Below, one piece after another: positions 35,734 through 47,352 of a stretch of DNA of 64,000 bases. Each line of letters begins with the position of its first letter. The stretch's first letter is position 1. Origin of the DNA: Ignelater luminosus (lineage: Eukaryota > Arthropoda > Insecta > Coleoptera > Elateridae); the NCBI GenBank assembly GCA_011009095.1, contig VTPC01003590.1:62001-126000 (forward strand). Direction: 5' to 3'. A program made the position numbers and the translations under genes. The notes under the pieces are model-generated. The model ran no database searches. It was given only the letters and a program-made list of their open reading frames with translations, and was not told where the DNA came from.

Positions 35734-36352
35734 ATCCTTTGTTGGTCCGAGAGACTGAAAGAGTCGGAGCGCCCCAGACGTCTGGTCCGAGCGGAGCCGC
35801 GAAGCGGCTGAGCGAGGGCCTAAAGTTGTGCAGCAGATCTCCGTGTTAGCCTCGCCGGAGACGCGGGCGGGAAGGCTCAACTCGAACCCCAATAGTTTAG
35901 ATACATTAGATGTTCCCGTGTTCGAGCACCGTGCGCGATGCGTTTGTCGAAGGCCTTAGGAAGTCACACCCTTTGTTAGTTTGAAAGACGTAAAGAGTCG
36001 GAGCGCCGCAGGCGCGACAAAGCGATGCCACAGACGTCGGGTCCAATCGGAGCCGCAAAGCAGCTGAGCGACGGCCTAGAAGTGGTGCAGCGGCCCTCCG
36101 TGTTAACCTCGCCGAAGACGCGGTTGGGAAGGGGCAGCCCGAGTCGCAATAGTTTAGATACATTAGATGTTCTTGTGTTCAAGGACCGTGCGCGACGCGT
36201 TTGTCAAAGGCCGAAGGCAATAACACCCTTTGTCAATCCGAGAGACCCAAAAAGTCGGAGCGCCGCAAGCGCGACGAGGCGACGCCCCAGGCGTCGGCTC
36301 CAAGCGGGGCCGCGAAGCGACTGAGCGAGGGCCTAGAAGTGGTGCAGCTCGA
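35734..36352. repeat. GC-rich tandem array, units of ~234-257 bp
   Basis: Units start with ATCCTTTGTTGGTCCGAGAG (35734), ACCCTTTGTTAGTTTGAAAG (35968) and ACCCTTTGTCAATCCGAGAG (36225, partial). Each contains GAGTCGGAGCGCC, GAGCCGC(A/G)AAGC, CTCCGTGTTARCCTCGCC and AATAGTTTAGATACATTAGA followed by TGTTC. GC content is far above the surroundings and CpG is frequent. Frames of up to about 99 codons on either strand are repeat translations. It does not look like rRNA or tRNA to me; it may be a satellite or a multimerised repeat. Confidence 0.85.
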
Positions 36353-36359
36353 GTGATCT

Positions 36360-38715
36360 TTTAAGGCTTGTAGTAATCTTCAACAAAACACTAAATTCCT
36401 AGCTTAAAGAATGCTGCTTAGCTATTAATTATAAAATGTTTGCAAACTTAGCCCCATTTCCTGTAAAAAATCAATTGTATGACACGCATACTAGGCGACA
36501 AAATAAATAAGACATAGTCTTCTATTCCCGTTAGGAAAACAGCCCACTGTACAATTTTTTTAGAGAATAAAATGATCATTTTCCTCTAAAGCAAACAAAG
36601 GTTACTAATAACAATTTTATTCATTGAGAAATAATTGTACATGTTTTTTCTATAAGAGCAGAAGAAAGTGTCTAATTTATTTTGTCGCTTAGTCTACATG
36701 AAAATTATAAATTTCTTTTTTTAGCATTTGGTAAAAGGCGTCGCTTGGTAAGTGAGAATGAATAAACCAACTATGTATCTTATTTATCGAGTTAATTCCT
36801 TTCTAACTACAATAAGAAGTAAAGACTATACGACGACTAATTGGCTCGACACATTGTATATTGACTTCTTTATGTTTTATTAGACTAAACAACCTTGAAA
36901 AAATGTATCGGATTTCATTCGAAAGCAAGGAAAATTTACATAAGCAAATGAAATGAACATTACAACAACAAGCATGGTGATTGACCATTACTAATTGAGT
37001 GCCCGCCCTAAATAATATTAGGTACCTAACTTACACTTTATATGGTATAATTATGTGTACAGAAGAAAATAAAAAAGACAAACTTTTCTATTTTAAGACA
37101 TTTTAATTCTAGTAATTTAGCTCATTTTGTAAATTTGACCTTGAATAGCACTTAACAAAAAGTTCGGTTACATTACGCTGCGTTCTAAAATTACATGTTA
37201 ATCATTTCCGCAGAAATTGTAGTCAATATTATCTAATAAAATGTAAGAAAAAGTAAGCTGGCAGTTTTATATGTTAGGTACCTATATGTTAGCGAGAAAT
37301 ATCGTCGCGCTTACGGCTATTGTTAGAGTAGTCTACGTTTCATATTATTTGCTCATCATTTACAAGGATGACGTTCTCGTAAGTATCGAGCTTTTTATTT
37401 CCAGTTCATAAACGACGATAATTACAAATTTGGATAATAGGTATAAATCGTGAAAACATGTTATTCGTATTAGGTGTATTAAAGTCATTTTGGGTGGGGT
37501 AAAAGACCGATCTTTCGGGCCTCGTTCTTATAGAAGAAGGTAATGCTCGGGAGTCACGAGAAACAATCTATAAAGTCGTGCGTGCTACGTTTGTACCGAA
37601 CAATCTATATTTTCTGTAACGTTTTCCACGTGATTACGTGTTATCCTCATCGCGTTAGAAAATTTATGGTTTCCAGAGAAAGAGACGGAAAACATTGTGG
37701 AGGGAATCTCAATGAGATAACGTGTACAGATAGACATAGTGTAATTGATAGGTTTTGCGTATGCCTCGTCGCTATTTATAGTTACTGTAATTATTTACTT
37801 AATGAAACGGGACGGTATATAAATTACCGCGGTTCTCTCAAGTCGCCTGTCAGAACCACTCATATCCTACAAGATTTTAAGACGTAAAATCTTATAAAGC
37901 TTCATTGTCACTTGTCAAATTTACAAAACATAAATGCTTTTGGCATTTATTAAAGTCTCACTACGAATAATATTATTGATGATTTAGGTTTCTTAATATA
38001 GGGGCCACGTGTAACGTTCTCAATACGCGTTTTAGCAAAAAACCAGCTTGTATATTATAATCTTGTAACAAAAGGAAGTTTATTATTAAAACGAATTATG
38101 AATTGTTTGATCCTTTGAAGGCAATTCTAAAAGAAAAGATACAAAAAAACCTATGTTGAGGATTAATTAATAATTGTAATAACTAGAGTGCTTTTTTATT
38201 TCTGAAAGGCCTCACTTTTCAGTATTTCAAACACTTAAACAAGGCTTTAAGGACTCAACAAATTATGCTTCATGCTCGCGAGTTTAATTTTTAAGCACCG
38301 TGTAAGATAAATACAGTGCGCCCAGTTTAAGGCGCTACAAGTAGGTAGGCAACACACTTTGCTCATCATGGATATCTTCCAATTTTTAAAAAGGATAGCT
38401 ATGGAAAACAAAAAATTAAAACATTTGTCATTTTGACAAAAATTTGTTCACATTTAGTAATTATCCTAACCTTACATTACCTGTAATGATATCTCGTCTC
38501 GTATAACTTTGATCTTTACTTATTTTTAAAAAAAGTAGAGTAATAAATAGTGACATAAGTGACACAGCGAGATCAATTAGACATACTGAAAGAACATTAA
38601 TAATAACACATCAGTAGGAACAAAATGTAAAATAAATTAATTAAATTTCTCCAAAGACTTTAAACAAAACATCGCACTCTTAAGCATATAATAGTTATTT
38701 ACGTAACAATTCAGG
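36360..38715. other. No gene seen
   Basis: AT-rich. A 114-codon plus-strand frame at 37543-37887 is the longest, but it has no motif I recognise and no supporting signals apart from a TATA-like site inside it. Confidence 0.45.
37816..37845 (+). promoter_or_regulatory. Possible core promoter (TATA box)
   Basis: TATATAAA at 37816-37823 lies 24 bases before TCTCAAGTC, a weak initiator-like site, in otherwise CpG-poor DNA. No downstream exon is recognised, so this is a sequence match only. Confidence 0.15.
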
Positions 38716-38720
38716 TCAGT

Positions 38721-39020
38721 CAAGACACTTTTTTTCTATGCCGAAAGATAAAAATTGTTTGAATTTTCTTTATTAAGAATCGTGTTGTCTGTATTTACGT
38801 TTCCAAGGTGACAATTGAAATTTAAAAGGTGTACGATTGGTTGCATTTTAACAAAACACTAACAAAAATTAAATTTTGTTTTGTTTCCTTGGTTACCAAT
38901 ATATTACGCATATTTTTCGTGTTTTCTTTATTATGCGATCAATGGTAAGTACATTTCAAAAAATAACTTTTTTTCTAATTTATAAAGATAATCCTGGTTG
39001 TTTTGTTTTGTAGATGAATT
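38721..39020 (+). repeat. Dispersed repeat family R6, copy 2
   Basis: Full core (TTAAGAATCGTGTTGTCTGT, CAAGGTGACAATTGAAA, GATTGGTTGCATTTTAAC, AAATTTTGTTTTGTTTCCTT) followed by AATGGTAAGTACATTT and, 69 bp after the GT (38945), TTTTGTTTTGTAGATGAA with AG at 39012-39013. The donor and acceptor positions match copy 4, but the sequence after ATGAA diverges and soon stops. Confidence 0.85.
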
Positions 39021-40317
39021 TGATAATTGAAGCACTTCAGCTCAATGTTTAAGGTTTGACATAATTAAAGCACTTTTACCTTAATGCTTGGTGCTGATTA
39101 ATATTTCCATGAATTATCCTTGACGTTTTCTACATTTTTATCGTCGTCAAATTCAGAAGTTGATTTTTGTGTCAGTCTAATACGATACAAGACAGTTCCT
39201 GTATCACCAAAACGCGTGAATTAACAAACAGTGAGGGTGAATAAAAGAATTTAACAAATTGCAGAACTGTGACCGTTGGGTCGTATCTAAGATTTTTCTA
39301 ATTTTCCAGAATCGACTTTTAATAATTAATAAAAACAACAAACCGCACGCTTTAATAAAGTTTAAAACAGAACTTGTATAATAATAAGGCAAGAGAAGGA
39401 AAATACCAAAGGATTATAAAAGTTGAAAGCATATCTCCCAATGGACCTTTGGTTTTCTCTCAGTAACAGATCAATACGTTCTGAGCAACATGAAGAATAT
39501 GCAGAAGTTTTTGCTATAACTACAAGAATTCTCTAGAAATTGTAATTTTTTTTTCAAATAGTATGACTGACGTTGATAAAATGCATGAGAGACGGTGTTT
39601 TTTATATAATTTGGATGTTTACTGTTGGCTCAAGTTCAAAAGGAATGAATTTTGGCGTTGTTCTTGGAGGTGTGTCTTGTATTAAGCGCTCCCTCAAAAT
39701 TACATTAACCAAAAAATTTATTTTATTCTTTCTTGTTGTTCAATTCTTTTACAAAATCACTTAATTTATTTTCACAATTTTAAAAAAGAGAAATAAATTC
39801 TAAAGACAATTTCAACCGCTAAAGGATTATTAGAATTTTATTACAAAAACCTTTATTTATCTTAATTCAGCTAAATTTCTTTTTCCCCGTAATTCTCAAA
39901 GAAACTGCTTACTTTGTTTCCTCTTCTTTTTTTGCTTATTTCATACCTTTTGTTTATTCGGCTTATATACTACTGGACTTCCATTCTCTTATAAAATTTA
40001 TTTACTTGTTTTGTTTTCGTTCCATAATTGTTGATTATTTGATTTGCGTAAAGAATATCAACGTAATAAATGTTTCAGAAGTTACTTGTGATGGTGTTTG
40101 ATTTTTTTTAACAAGTACAAATTCTCTTTTTGCTCCTTAATATTTTAAAATGTATTTTCGGGTCATTATACCAAATTATTAATTCTCTCTCTACTTAGTT
40201 AATTTTTCACTCAACTTACTCGAGACCTTTTAAATAATTCTAAAGAAACAGAATAGAAAATCCTGATTATTGTTTTAAAAGCTCGTGTCCAGTAAAATTA
40301 CAGCATTTTGTACAATC

Positions 40318-40552
40318 GGTCGTATTTTAAGATATCTTGTAGCCCCAATAGCCAAACACTTTGATGTTAGATACAAAGAACACGTACAATGGTACAAACA
40401 CAAACAGGCAAAAAAATCGCATTATGCCCAACACCTAATAGAACGCAATCATTATGTAACCAGAAACAACCACATTACATTTGTACAGTAATAAACACAA
40501 ACCAAAAGTTTTAAAAGCGTTCGAAATTTATAAACACAAATTCAATTAATGA
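40318..40552 (+). pseudogene. Penelope-like element GIY-YIG endonuclease fragment
   Basis: The frame to 40491 contains AKHFDVRYKEHVQWYKHKQA, then KKSHYAQHLIERNHY, matching the second half of the GIY-YIG endonuclease at the C-terminus of Penelope-like retroelements (family pattern F..R..EH ... S.YA.HL....H). After a frameshift, LKAFEIYKHK-like sequence continues to about 40552. The GIY and YIG strands themselves are poorly preserved (VAPIAKHF where YIGQT..RF is expected), and no reverse transcriptase is adjacent. Confidence 0.65.
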
Positions 40553-40618
40553 GGAGATGAGCATAAGCTGATACTGGTAATTAAAGCTCAGACTAACTAG
40601 TTTAATGATAAACGTAAT

Positions 40619-40760
40619 AGGAGCCTCGATGGCTCTGATAGTTACGCGTATGGCTTTCAACCCAATGGCTGCTAATTCGATCCTCGGCTGAGGTCCTTAG
40701 ATTCTCCACGCGGAAAAAATCTGGAAAAGGATGAGTTTGGAAAAGCTCGGGTTTTTTTTA
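40619..40760 (+). mobile_element. tRNA-derived SINE head
   Basis: GAGCCTCGATGGCTCTGATA (A-box-like, about 40628-40640) is followed 45 bases later by CTAATTCGATCCTCGGC (B-box-like, about 40673-40683), the spacing expected of a Pol III tRNA promoter. The stretch does not fold into a clean tRNA, so it is a SINE or tRNA pseudogene rather than a gene. It runs into sequence shared with the ~1-kb repeat. Confidence 0.55.
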
Positions 40761-40769
40761 GCTGGTAAC

Positions 40770-41100
40770 GAAATGACAATAATAGTTGAAACCAGGACCT
40801 GAAACCTCACCCACAAAACAACAACAACAACAATAATAATAGATGATTCCTATTTTCTTATTGTTATTATCTGTGGTCCAACTAGAAACTCCACGTTAAT
40901 ATGAATGGCCGGTTTTCCACGTGACCTCAAGCCGTGGAGATGTAGGATGGTGATAGCGTTTGGAAAGCGGCGTGGCAGTTGAAGTCGGTGTCGACAAAGA
41001 TGATAGTTGTCGGCGACAGTAGAAATGGCAGTGGAGCCAGTCGTAAACGGATAGCGCGTCAGTGTTGGAGATCCGCGACAAAGGCAGTACATATCCAGCC
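40770..41100 (+). repeat. Partial copy of the ~1-kb repeat unit
   Basis: Shares GACCTGAAACCTCACCCACA-like sequence, AACAACAACAATAATAATAG, ATGATTCCTATTTTCTTATT, CCACGTGACCTCAAGCCGTG and GAAGTCGGTGTCGACAAAGA with 20020-20330 and the 42.2-kb copy. It stops where the ~136-bp satellite begins. Confidence 0.8.
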
Positions 41101-41102
41101 AT

Positions 41103-42010
41103 ATGCAAAGATCGTTTCCTGCATAACGTTTGCAAACCATGACAAAAATGCTAATTTTAGTATTAGGAGAATGGAAAAATTCTCGACTGGAGAACATTTG
41201 AAAACCAACGCCACACTGCTGATTTGCATTATACAAAGTCTAAAAGTTTGGTTCTTGCACACTGTTTGTAAACCATGACAAAAATGCTAATTGGGAGATG
41301 TAGAAAGTTCGGAAAATTGTCCGGAGAACATTTGAAAGCATCAGCTAAAATGCTGATTTGCATCAGTAGACGTCCGAAAGATGGTTTCTTACACAACATT
41401 GCCAGACCATGACGACAATGTTAATTATTGGAGTTTTAGAAAGATCAGAAAACTCGAGCCTTGTGAGCATGTGACATCTAAGGCCAAAGTGCTATTTTGC
41501 ATCATAAAACGTCCGCAAGATTGTTTCTTGTACATAGTTTCGAAACTATAGAAACATGCAAATTGGAGCTTTAGAAAGATCAGAAAATTCTTGTCTGAAG
41601 AAAATTGGAAAACCAAAGCCAAAATGTTAATTTGCTTTACAAGAAATCTGAAAGAGCCAAACTGCTAATTTGCATTACACGGAGTCAAGAAGGTGGTTCT
41701 TTGCACAACCTTTGCAAACCATGAAAAAAAGCCCAATTGGAGTTTCAAGAAGAGCAAGAAATTACTGTCTAGAGAACATTTGGAAACTAAGGCCAAACTG
41801 CTAATTTTGCATTATACGGCGTCGAAAAAATTGTTTCTTGCACAACCTTTGCAAACCATGAAGAAAACCCCAATTGGAATTTTAAGAAGATCAGAAAACT
41901 CTTGTCTAGAAAACATTTGAGAACTAAGGCCAAAATGGTAATTACAGTTCTATTAAGATTGGAAAAGTCTTGCTTAGAGAACATATGTTCAAAATGATAA
42001 TTGGTAAAAG
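41103..42010 (+). repeat. ~136-bp satellite, about 6-7 units
   Basis: The landmark TGCAAACCATGA (variants) recurs at about 41131, 41267, 41401, 41541, 41713 and 41850, mostly 134-140 bp apart. Each unit contains AAAATGCTAATTNNAG, AGATCAGAAAA(C/T)TC and GAGAACATTTGRAAACTAAG-like phrases. A lone piece of a unit reappears at 43176-43222, beyond the ~1-kb repeat. Short frames on both strands (41059-42020) are satellite translations. Confidence 0.85.
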
Positions 42011-42194
42011 GCCACACCAAGACGCAATTGCTAAAAACAACTGTAACGATGCCAAACTAGATGTGATAAAGACCAAAAGGCTTTTCAAGGCAAAGGTGGC
42101 ATTCTGCATGCTAAGGTAAGTGATTCGATTTATTTACTTTCAATTTCCAGCTGAACTCTAAATCAAATTGCTATGGTGAAAAGTATCAAATTCG

Positions 42195-43075
42195 TGTTTT
42201 GTTATATCGCGTGCCGTGGAGATGTAGGATGGTAGCAGTAACAGTAGTAGCTGCCGCCGTCCGTTTGGAACGCATCGTGACGTTTGAAGTCGGTGCCGAC
42301 AAAGTGCTAGTTATCAGCGGCAGTAGAAGTGGCAGTGGAACCAGTCGTAAACGGCTGGCGCGTCGGTGTTGGGAATCCCCGACAGGGGCAATACATGTCC
42401 AGCCATATGTATTGACTGCCGCGGGTGATGTTGGTGGCTGATTGATGATGGCGGAAAAGAGAAAGCTGAACTATTCGAAATTGGATGCTCTTCGGCTTTC
42501 AGGACCACACTCCCCACATGGCAAAGACGTACGCGGGTGATCCCAGATTACCAGCGCTGCACCTAAGCCTACGCCCCCTCAAAACATAGAACGCCACGAT
42601 ACAGCGAATAAAAGCCAGGAGACCCCTGCATGTACCAGGACAGAAAGCACGACACCGGACAAAATGTGGAACATTGACGAACACATAAGTTGGGGGGGGG
42701 GGTAATTCATGTACCCGGAAAAATACTTCAGTTGAAGCTGTTAGGTATGAAACGGCGAATCGATACGTTTGGGATCAAAAACTCATGTTCCTGAGAAGTT
42801 TATTATTATTTCTGTTGCACGATAAGCCCAAGTAGAGCCCTGCACGGGCCAAAATTTCCAGGCCCGACTGGAGACAAACTTGACAGTCCGAAAAAAACTA
42901 GTACCTTCTTGCTCGGCCCGACAGGCCCGAAGAAGAACCAAACAGCCTAAAAAGTCCCAAAAGACCCAGACAGATCCGTATGGCCCGAGAGATCCAAACG
43001 GCCCAATAGGCCCGAAGGGCCGAAAAGGACCTAAAGAACTCAAGATATTACAAAGATTGAAAGACTAACCCGCAC
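42195..43075 (+). repeat. Second large copy of the ~1-kb repeat with minisatellite
   Basis: Parallels 20210-21000: GTGGAGATGTAGGATGGTAG, GAAGTCGGTGCCGACAAAGT, GTGATCCCAGATTACCAGCG, GGCGAATCGATACGTTTG, TTATTTCTGTTGCACGATAA, then the CCCGACAGGCCCGAAG minisatellite at 42840-43040. It starts in the middle of the unit as seen at 20 kb, as expected if the 5-prime part is the piece at 40770-41100 and the satellite lies between them. Confidence 0.8.
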
Positions 43076-43188
43076 CGAAAGTCGAGAACTCGAATTTGTG
43101 ATGTTGGTTAGCTACTGATTACAACAGGGGAAATTTTCTTCTTCAGCCAAAAGCCTAAATCCATAAACTGTATATTCAGTTCGGAAAA

Positions 43189-43503
43189 TTGTCCGGAGAA
43201 CATTTGAAAGCATCAGCCAAAATTTCGCAAATAATCAGTGATTCAGACAAAAGGTTTACCTTCCTGCAGGTATTAGTTTCTTCACTTTTGCCGGCAAGAT
43301 CAAGACCAATTTATGAGACTGCGTTCAATCGGCACGAATTATGCCAAGAATACCAGAAATATTACAAGCGAGGAAGTTGTGCTCGTATATTTTGTTGTCC
43401 AAAGGTACAAAAGCTTTTTCTCTGTCCGACGGATATGGAGCGGCTAAGAAATTCAGCATTTTCACTAAGCAGGATATTACAAAATGAAAAACGTACTTTA
43501 TGA
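43189..43503 (+). CDS. Unidentified 104-codon frame, doubtful
   Basis: The first codons lie in a leftover satellite unit, so the ATG is not a real start. From CCTTCCTGCAG|GTATTAG (about 43270), an acceptor-like site, the frame continues with SSLLPARSRPIYETAFNRHE, LCQEYQKYYKRGSCARIFCC and PKVQKLFLCPTDMERLRN, then ends TGA at 43501-43503. Four cysteines in about 35 residues and a mildly higher GC content are protein-like, but I recognise no family. It may be a stray exon, a transposon piece or chance. Confidence 0.15.
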   Translation: MSGEHLKASAKISQIISDSDKRFTFLQVLVSSLLPARSRPIYETAFNRHELCQEYQKYYKRGSCARIFCCPKVQKLFLCPTDMERLRNSAFSLSRILQNEKRTL

Positions 43504-43559
43504 TAAAGGTAGGAAAAAGCCAAACTAAACCTTTTTTTTATAAATAAATTGAACACATT

Positions 43560-45300
43560 TGTTCTTTAGGTAGCAATGATCATAGGAATAAGGAGAGCAC
43601 GTAGGAGGGAAGAACTGAAGGAGAAAATGTAATCGATGAAGACCAAATTTATCGAGTGCTGTTACGCAATACGATAACGAAGAGTAAACGAGAACTCTTT
43701 TTTGTTCTAAATGTTTATAAATAAGCTTTGTAACTTTCCAGTAAAATGATTTCCTTGTAGTACTGACTACTATATACCTAATGTATACGTTGTTATGGTA
43801 CCGAAATTGACGTTCGTAACGTTGCTACGCTAGCAGATAAAACATGTGACAGCTACTCTTTTGTTTTAACTTTTACATCACTGATTGATTTGATTTGCAG
43901 TTGTACTTTTAAATTAAAATTTTCAAAAATGCATAATTGAACCTTACACTGAACAACGTTGCAATTATCGTTATCAATACATTAGTAACATGGTCAGTAT
44001 TTCTCTTCTAATATAATGTTCGCCAAACAAAATGCCTTTTATATTTCGCACATGTACTGCAACGTTGTTGGGTAAGGCGAAAAGTATTATTTTTATTCCT
44101 TGTTGGGTAGCTAAAAGCCTTTTATCAGCAGTTGTTATTATGCAGAACAAGACATAAATGACAACGTGACCAAAGCTTTATGATTACTCTCTGTATGTCC
44201 GATATAAATCCTGTATTACAGTATAGTACAGCAGGAGATCTAAACTGATCGTTTAATGTAGAGAATGAGATAAGCGTGCGCGGGTATTTATTTACAAAAT
44301 AATTCTAAAAGCAACACAACGAAAGGCAAATTCAATGAATGAATACAAGAGGAGGAACGTGGAACATTGTTGATTTGTTTACATTTGTTCTTTTTTTTTG
44401 CTGTCTTGGTAATATTTTATTTTTTATTTTTTTATTTCGTTCAACTGTTTTAGAAATAATAATATTTAACTTGCAGATAGTGAAATAGAAATTTTTTTTG
44501 AAGAATACATTAAGTGTAATGTTATTATTGTCTATTGTTTAGATAATATTACGTTTTGAATGCTCAAAAATTGGTTAGGGTTAGAAAACTAAGTTTACAT
44601 CGTGGTTTATTATTACACTAAAGTTAGAATCGTAAGGAAACCATGCAGAAACGTTCAAATTTAAGAACATTGTTGATACTTGATGAGTAAAATAAAACTG
44701 TTATATTTTCAAATGAAATATGCAATTGAAAAATAGTTATTGTCAAAGGAAACATATTTCTACACATCGTTTTCTGTATAAAGCCCTACTGAAGAAACCT
44801 ACGTGTAAATATCAAGACAAATACGAATATAAGTCTTCTCTGGAGAATTATGAAAAGTATGTAAACATTTCGTTCTTCTTGTGGAGAGACGACGACGATC
44901 AATGCTTACGTATTTCTTGCTCGGTTAACCATTGATAATTAATTTGCATTAAGGACACTGTTCTAAGCCCCAAAATGTTATAATCAATGAATTTTTACGT
45001 CTTCATAACAGACACCTCTGGTTATGGACATTCTTTTTTTTTAGCAGAGATGCTGTTCATTTTAAGGAAGTTTTAGTGTATTTGGAAATTATATCTAGCA
45101 GATCTGGATGAACAAATGGTAAATGCTTTGATTATGATAGAAGTATCCTTTTTATAAATCAATTCTCCTGGTCGATTACACAGAAAAACAATTGCAGTTA
45201 GTTCCACAAGAGTGTCCGGTCGATATTTCATAAAGCACTATTGCACTCTAACAGGCTTTGCAAGTTGGAACTTAGTTACTCTGCTGCAGACGAAGTAAGT
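43560..45300. other. No gene seen
   Basis: AT-rich sequence with short motif-free frames (for example 44720-44935 +). Confidence 0.45.
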
Positions 45301-45365
45301 GGTGCCCTTTTCGCAAAAAGATTTGAAGCGACCCAAAGGCAGTGGCATTCCGTTAACTGCGCAAG

Positions 45366-45830
45366 TCTCCTGATTTCATGCAAGAGTGGATAAAGCGATG
45401 GCAAGAAACAGAAGCTGTGGATAAATTGCCTAATAGAGGAGAAAAACAAGCAACCTCAAGCGATCGTACAATTATTTAAAGAAACTCACCAAAATCTTGC
45501 CAAAAAGGGCTCAAGACAATCAAAGCTTAGAAGGCCATGAAAAAGTACAACTGTGAAAACGTTGCCTACCCGAAAAAAGATGTTCGTGAGAAAAAGTAGA
45601 TTTAAAGACGGACCGAAGCAATGTCAAATTTACTAACGAGGCGTCTTTTGAAGCGATCCTGTATGTGGGAAAAAACTATTCCAGTGCTCCATTAAACACC
45701 CCGTTAAGCTGCATTTTTAGGGTTGTTTGCAATCGCAAAATATCTTAACAAATTTATTATTTAGACAATGTTGAATGCAGGTATTCTAAAATCGGATTTT
45801 TTCAAACATAGTAAATAAACGTTTATTTGG
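45366..45830 (+). pseudogene. Tc1-type transposase remnant
   Basis: EWIKRWQETEAVDKLPNRGE, then KQATSSDRTII, matches the helix-turn-helix linker of Tc1/mariner transposases (usual pattern W...G.V...PR.GRP..TS..D). About 170 bp later, in other frames, KFTNEASFEAILYVG stands where the first catalytic block FSDES.F should be, with Asn in place of the catalytic Asp. SIKHPVKLHF*GCLQ then parallels the KHPVKVMFWGCF block. Frameshifts, a stop at the W position and loss of the later catalytic residues make it dead. Confidence 0.65.
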
Positions 45831-46299
45831 GAGATTTTGAAATGACCGTGAAATAGGATGAAATTGACCTTGAGGGTGACTTTGATAACCATTTCTAACT
45901 TACAATAATTCGAATTTGACGAGCAGAATAGCGGATGCGTGAACGCTTTAATGTCGAGATCTTGCCCAGTAATGTTGAGTGAAGAGATCTTTCATAGTTC
46001 AGTGTTTTTTTGGTGTAGTTGACTGTTAACAAAGTAAGTGTTTTGCATATCTCTAGAAATTTGTGTAGTGTTTCAAAATTCAATGAATTAAAGCAGGCCT
46101 TATTTATAGAATCAGGTTTGTTGCCAGCTTATATGATCCTAACTTCACTACACTCGCTTGTTCAATGGTAACTCTAATTTTTCTTACAAAATTGATCACA
46201 ATATTGAGTGACATTGATCATCAGTGTTTAAGGTTTTATATAAGAAGATATTAGAAAATCTTGGCCTTAACAGGCATTGCAGGAAAAAAAGAACAAACT

Positions 46300-46990
46300 A
46301 TAGAAATTTCCCATTAACTTGACAAATTTATAACATATGGCAAAAAGTCTGTTGGGACACCCACGGGCTTACAGTCGTAAAGATAACTTACCGGATAGAT
46401 ACTAATTGGCTCTATTCGCTTTAAAAAGGCATAACAATGACCTCACTGAAAGACTTTCCACCAACATTTAAAAGGTCACGTGCTGACGCGTCTCGAGAAA
46501 TTTTAAATCGATATTTTAACAATTTACAAACTACATTAGATGGTGTTATCAGTATTTTACTTGAATATTCCACATTTACTTAAAAAACATTAGTGGATAA
46601 CAAACTATCAAAAAAACAAGAACGGGATGATATTAAAGGAAGTCTTGTATCTTCCTTTGATGCAACAGGCGTAACGTCGTGCACTAGAGAAGCTACCAAG
46701 AGAAGACTTTGAAGAACGTCATGTGCAAGATATACTAATTAAAGTCTTAAGGATGAGATTTTTGGACCTAACGTTTAGAACAGAAGATGATGAATTCATA
46801 GTAGGTCCTGAAGACATCATTGCTACAGGCAATGCTAAATATGTGTTTGAGAAAGCCATAGATGTTAAAGAGGTGTACCAAAACAATTTTTAAAATCCAA
46901 AAACATCGTCCTATCTCCTTTACAAAACACACAATACAATTAATTCTGTTCAAAACTATCGAAACAACAACAATTAGAAGACAAACCTTT
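46300..46990 (+). pseudogene. pogo-superfamily (DDE_1) transposase remnant
   Basis: Around 46420-46545 two frames together give KRHNNDLTERLSTN, then KRSRADASREILNRYFNNLQ, then TTLDGV, the block preceding the first catalytic aspartate in a pogo-like family common in insects. The catalytic region itself is gone. Near 46640-46740, SSFDATGVTSCTRE, LEKLPREDFEERHVQDILIK and VLRMRF match the C-terminal 'GI.P..R..VL..LP' region of the same family. The order is right but an internal deletion of several hundred bp and frameshifts have removed the DDE core. Confidence 0.6.
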
Positions 46991-47352
46991 TTAGGAATGA
47001 CCAATCAAAACAAACCTGAAACAAACTGTAGGAAAAAAGAGGTTATGATAGAGTCGAGTAACATTGGCATTAACAGTTCCAACATTGCTTAACGCAACTG
47101 TGCTTCTATTAGTCGCTAATGGAAATCTAAAAGTAAAAAGTAAATTTTCAAATTTTTGTGGATTTCTTCAAGTAAATATCTAGATTTGGAAATTTGTATC
47201 AATCTACATACAGCATTTTTCCCAAACTTTGGTAGTGTTTTGCTAATTTTCAATGTTTTTAAAATATGTACCTAGTTGTCTCAATGAAAAATAGTTTTGT
47301 GTTAAAAAAGAAATAGACGAGCAGAAGGCAAGTCTTGGAAGTCTGCGAGTTC

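Noticed and set aside
35611..36324. Arg/Ala-rich frames on both strands
   Set aside because: They are open only because the GC-rich tandem units lack AT-rich stops; the frames differ between units.
36025..36324. Possible rRNA or tRNA because of GC content and GGTCC/GAGCC phrases
   Set aside because: No conserved rRNA core sequence or tRNA fold is recognisable, and the units are tandem.
37543..37887. 114-codon plus-strand frame near a TATA-like site
   Set aside because: No family resemblance, no clear splice or start context, and the TATA-like site is inside the frame, so it does not support it as a gene.
40619..40700. Functional tRNA gene
   Set aside because: Boxes are present but the acceptor and anticodon stems do not pair and the stretch continues into repeat DNA.
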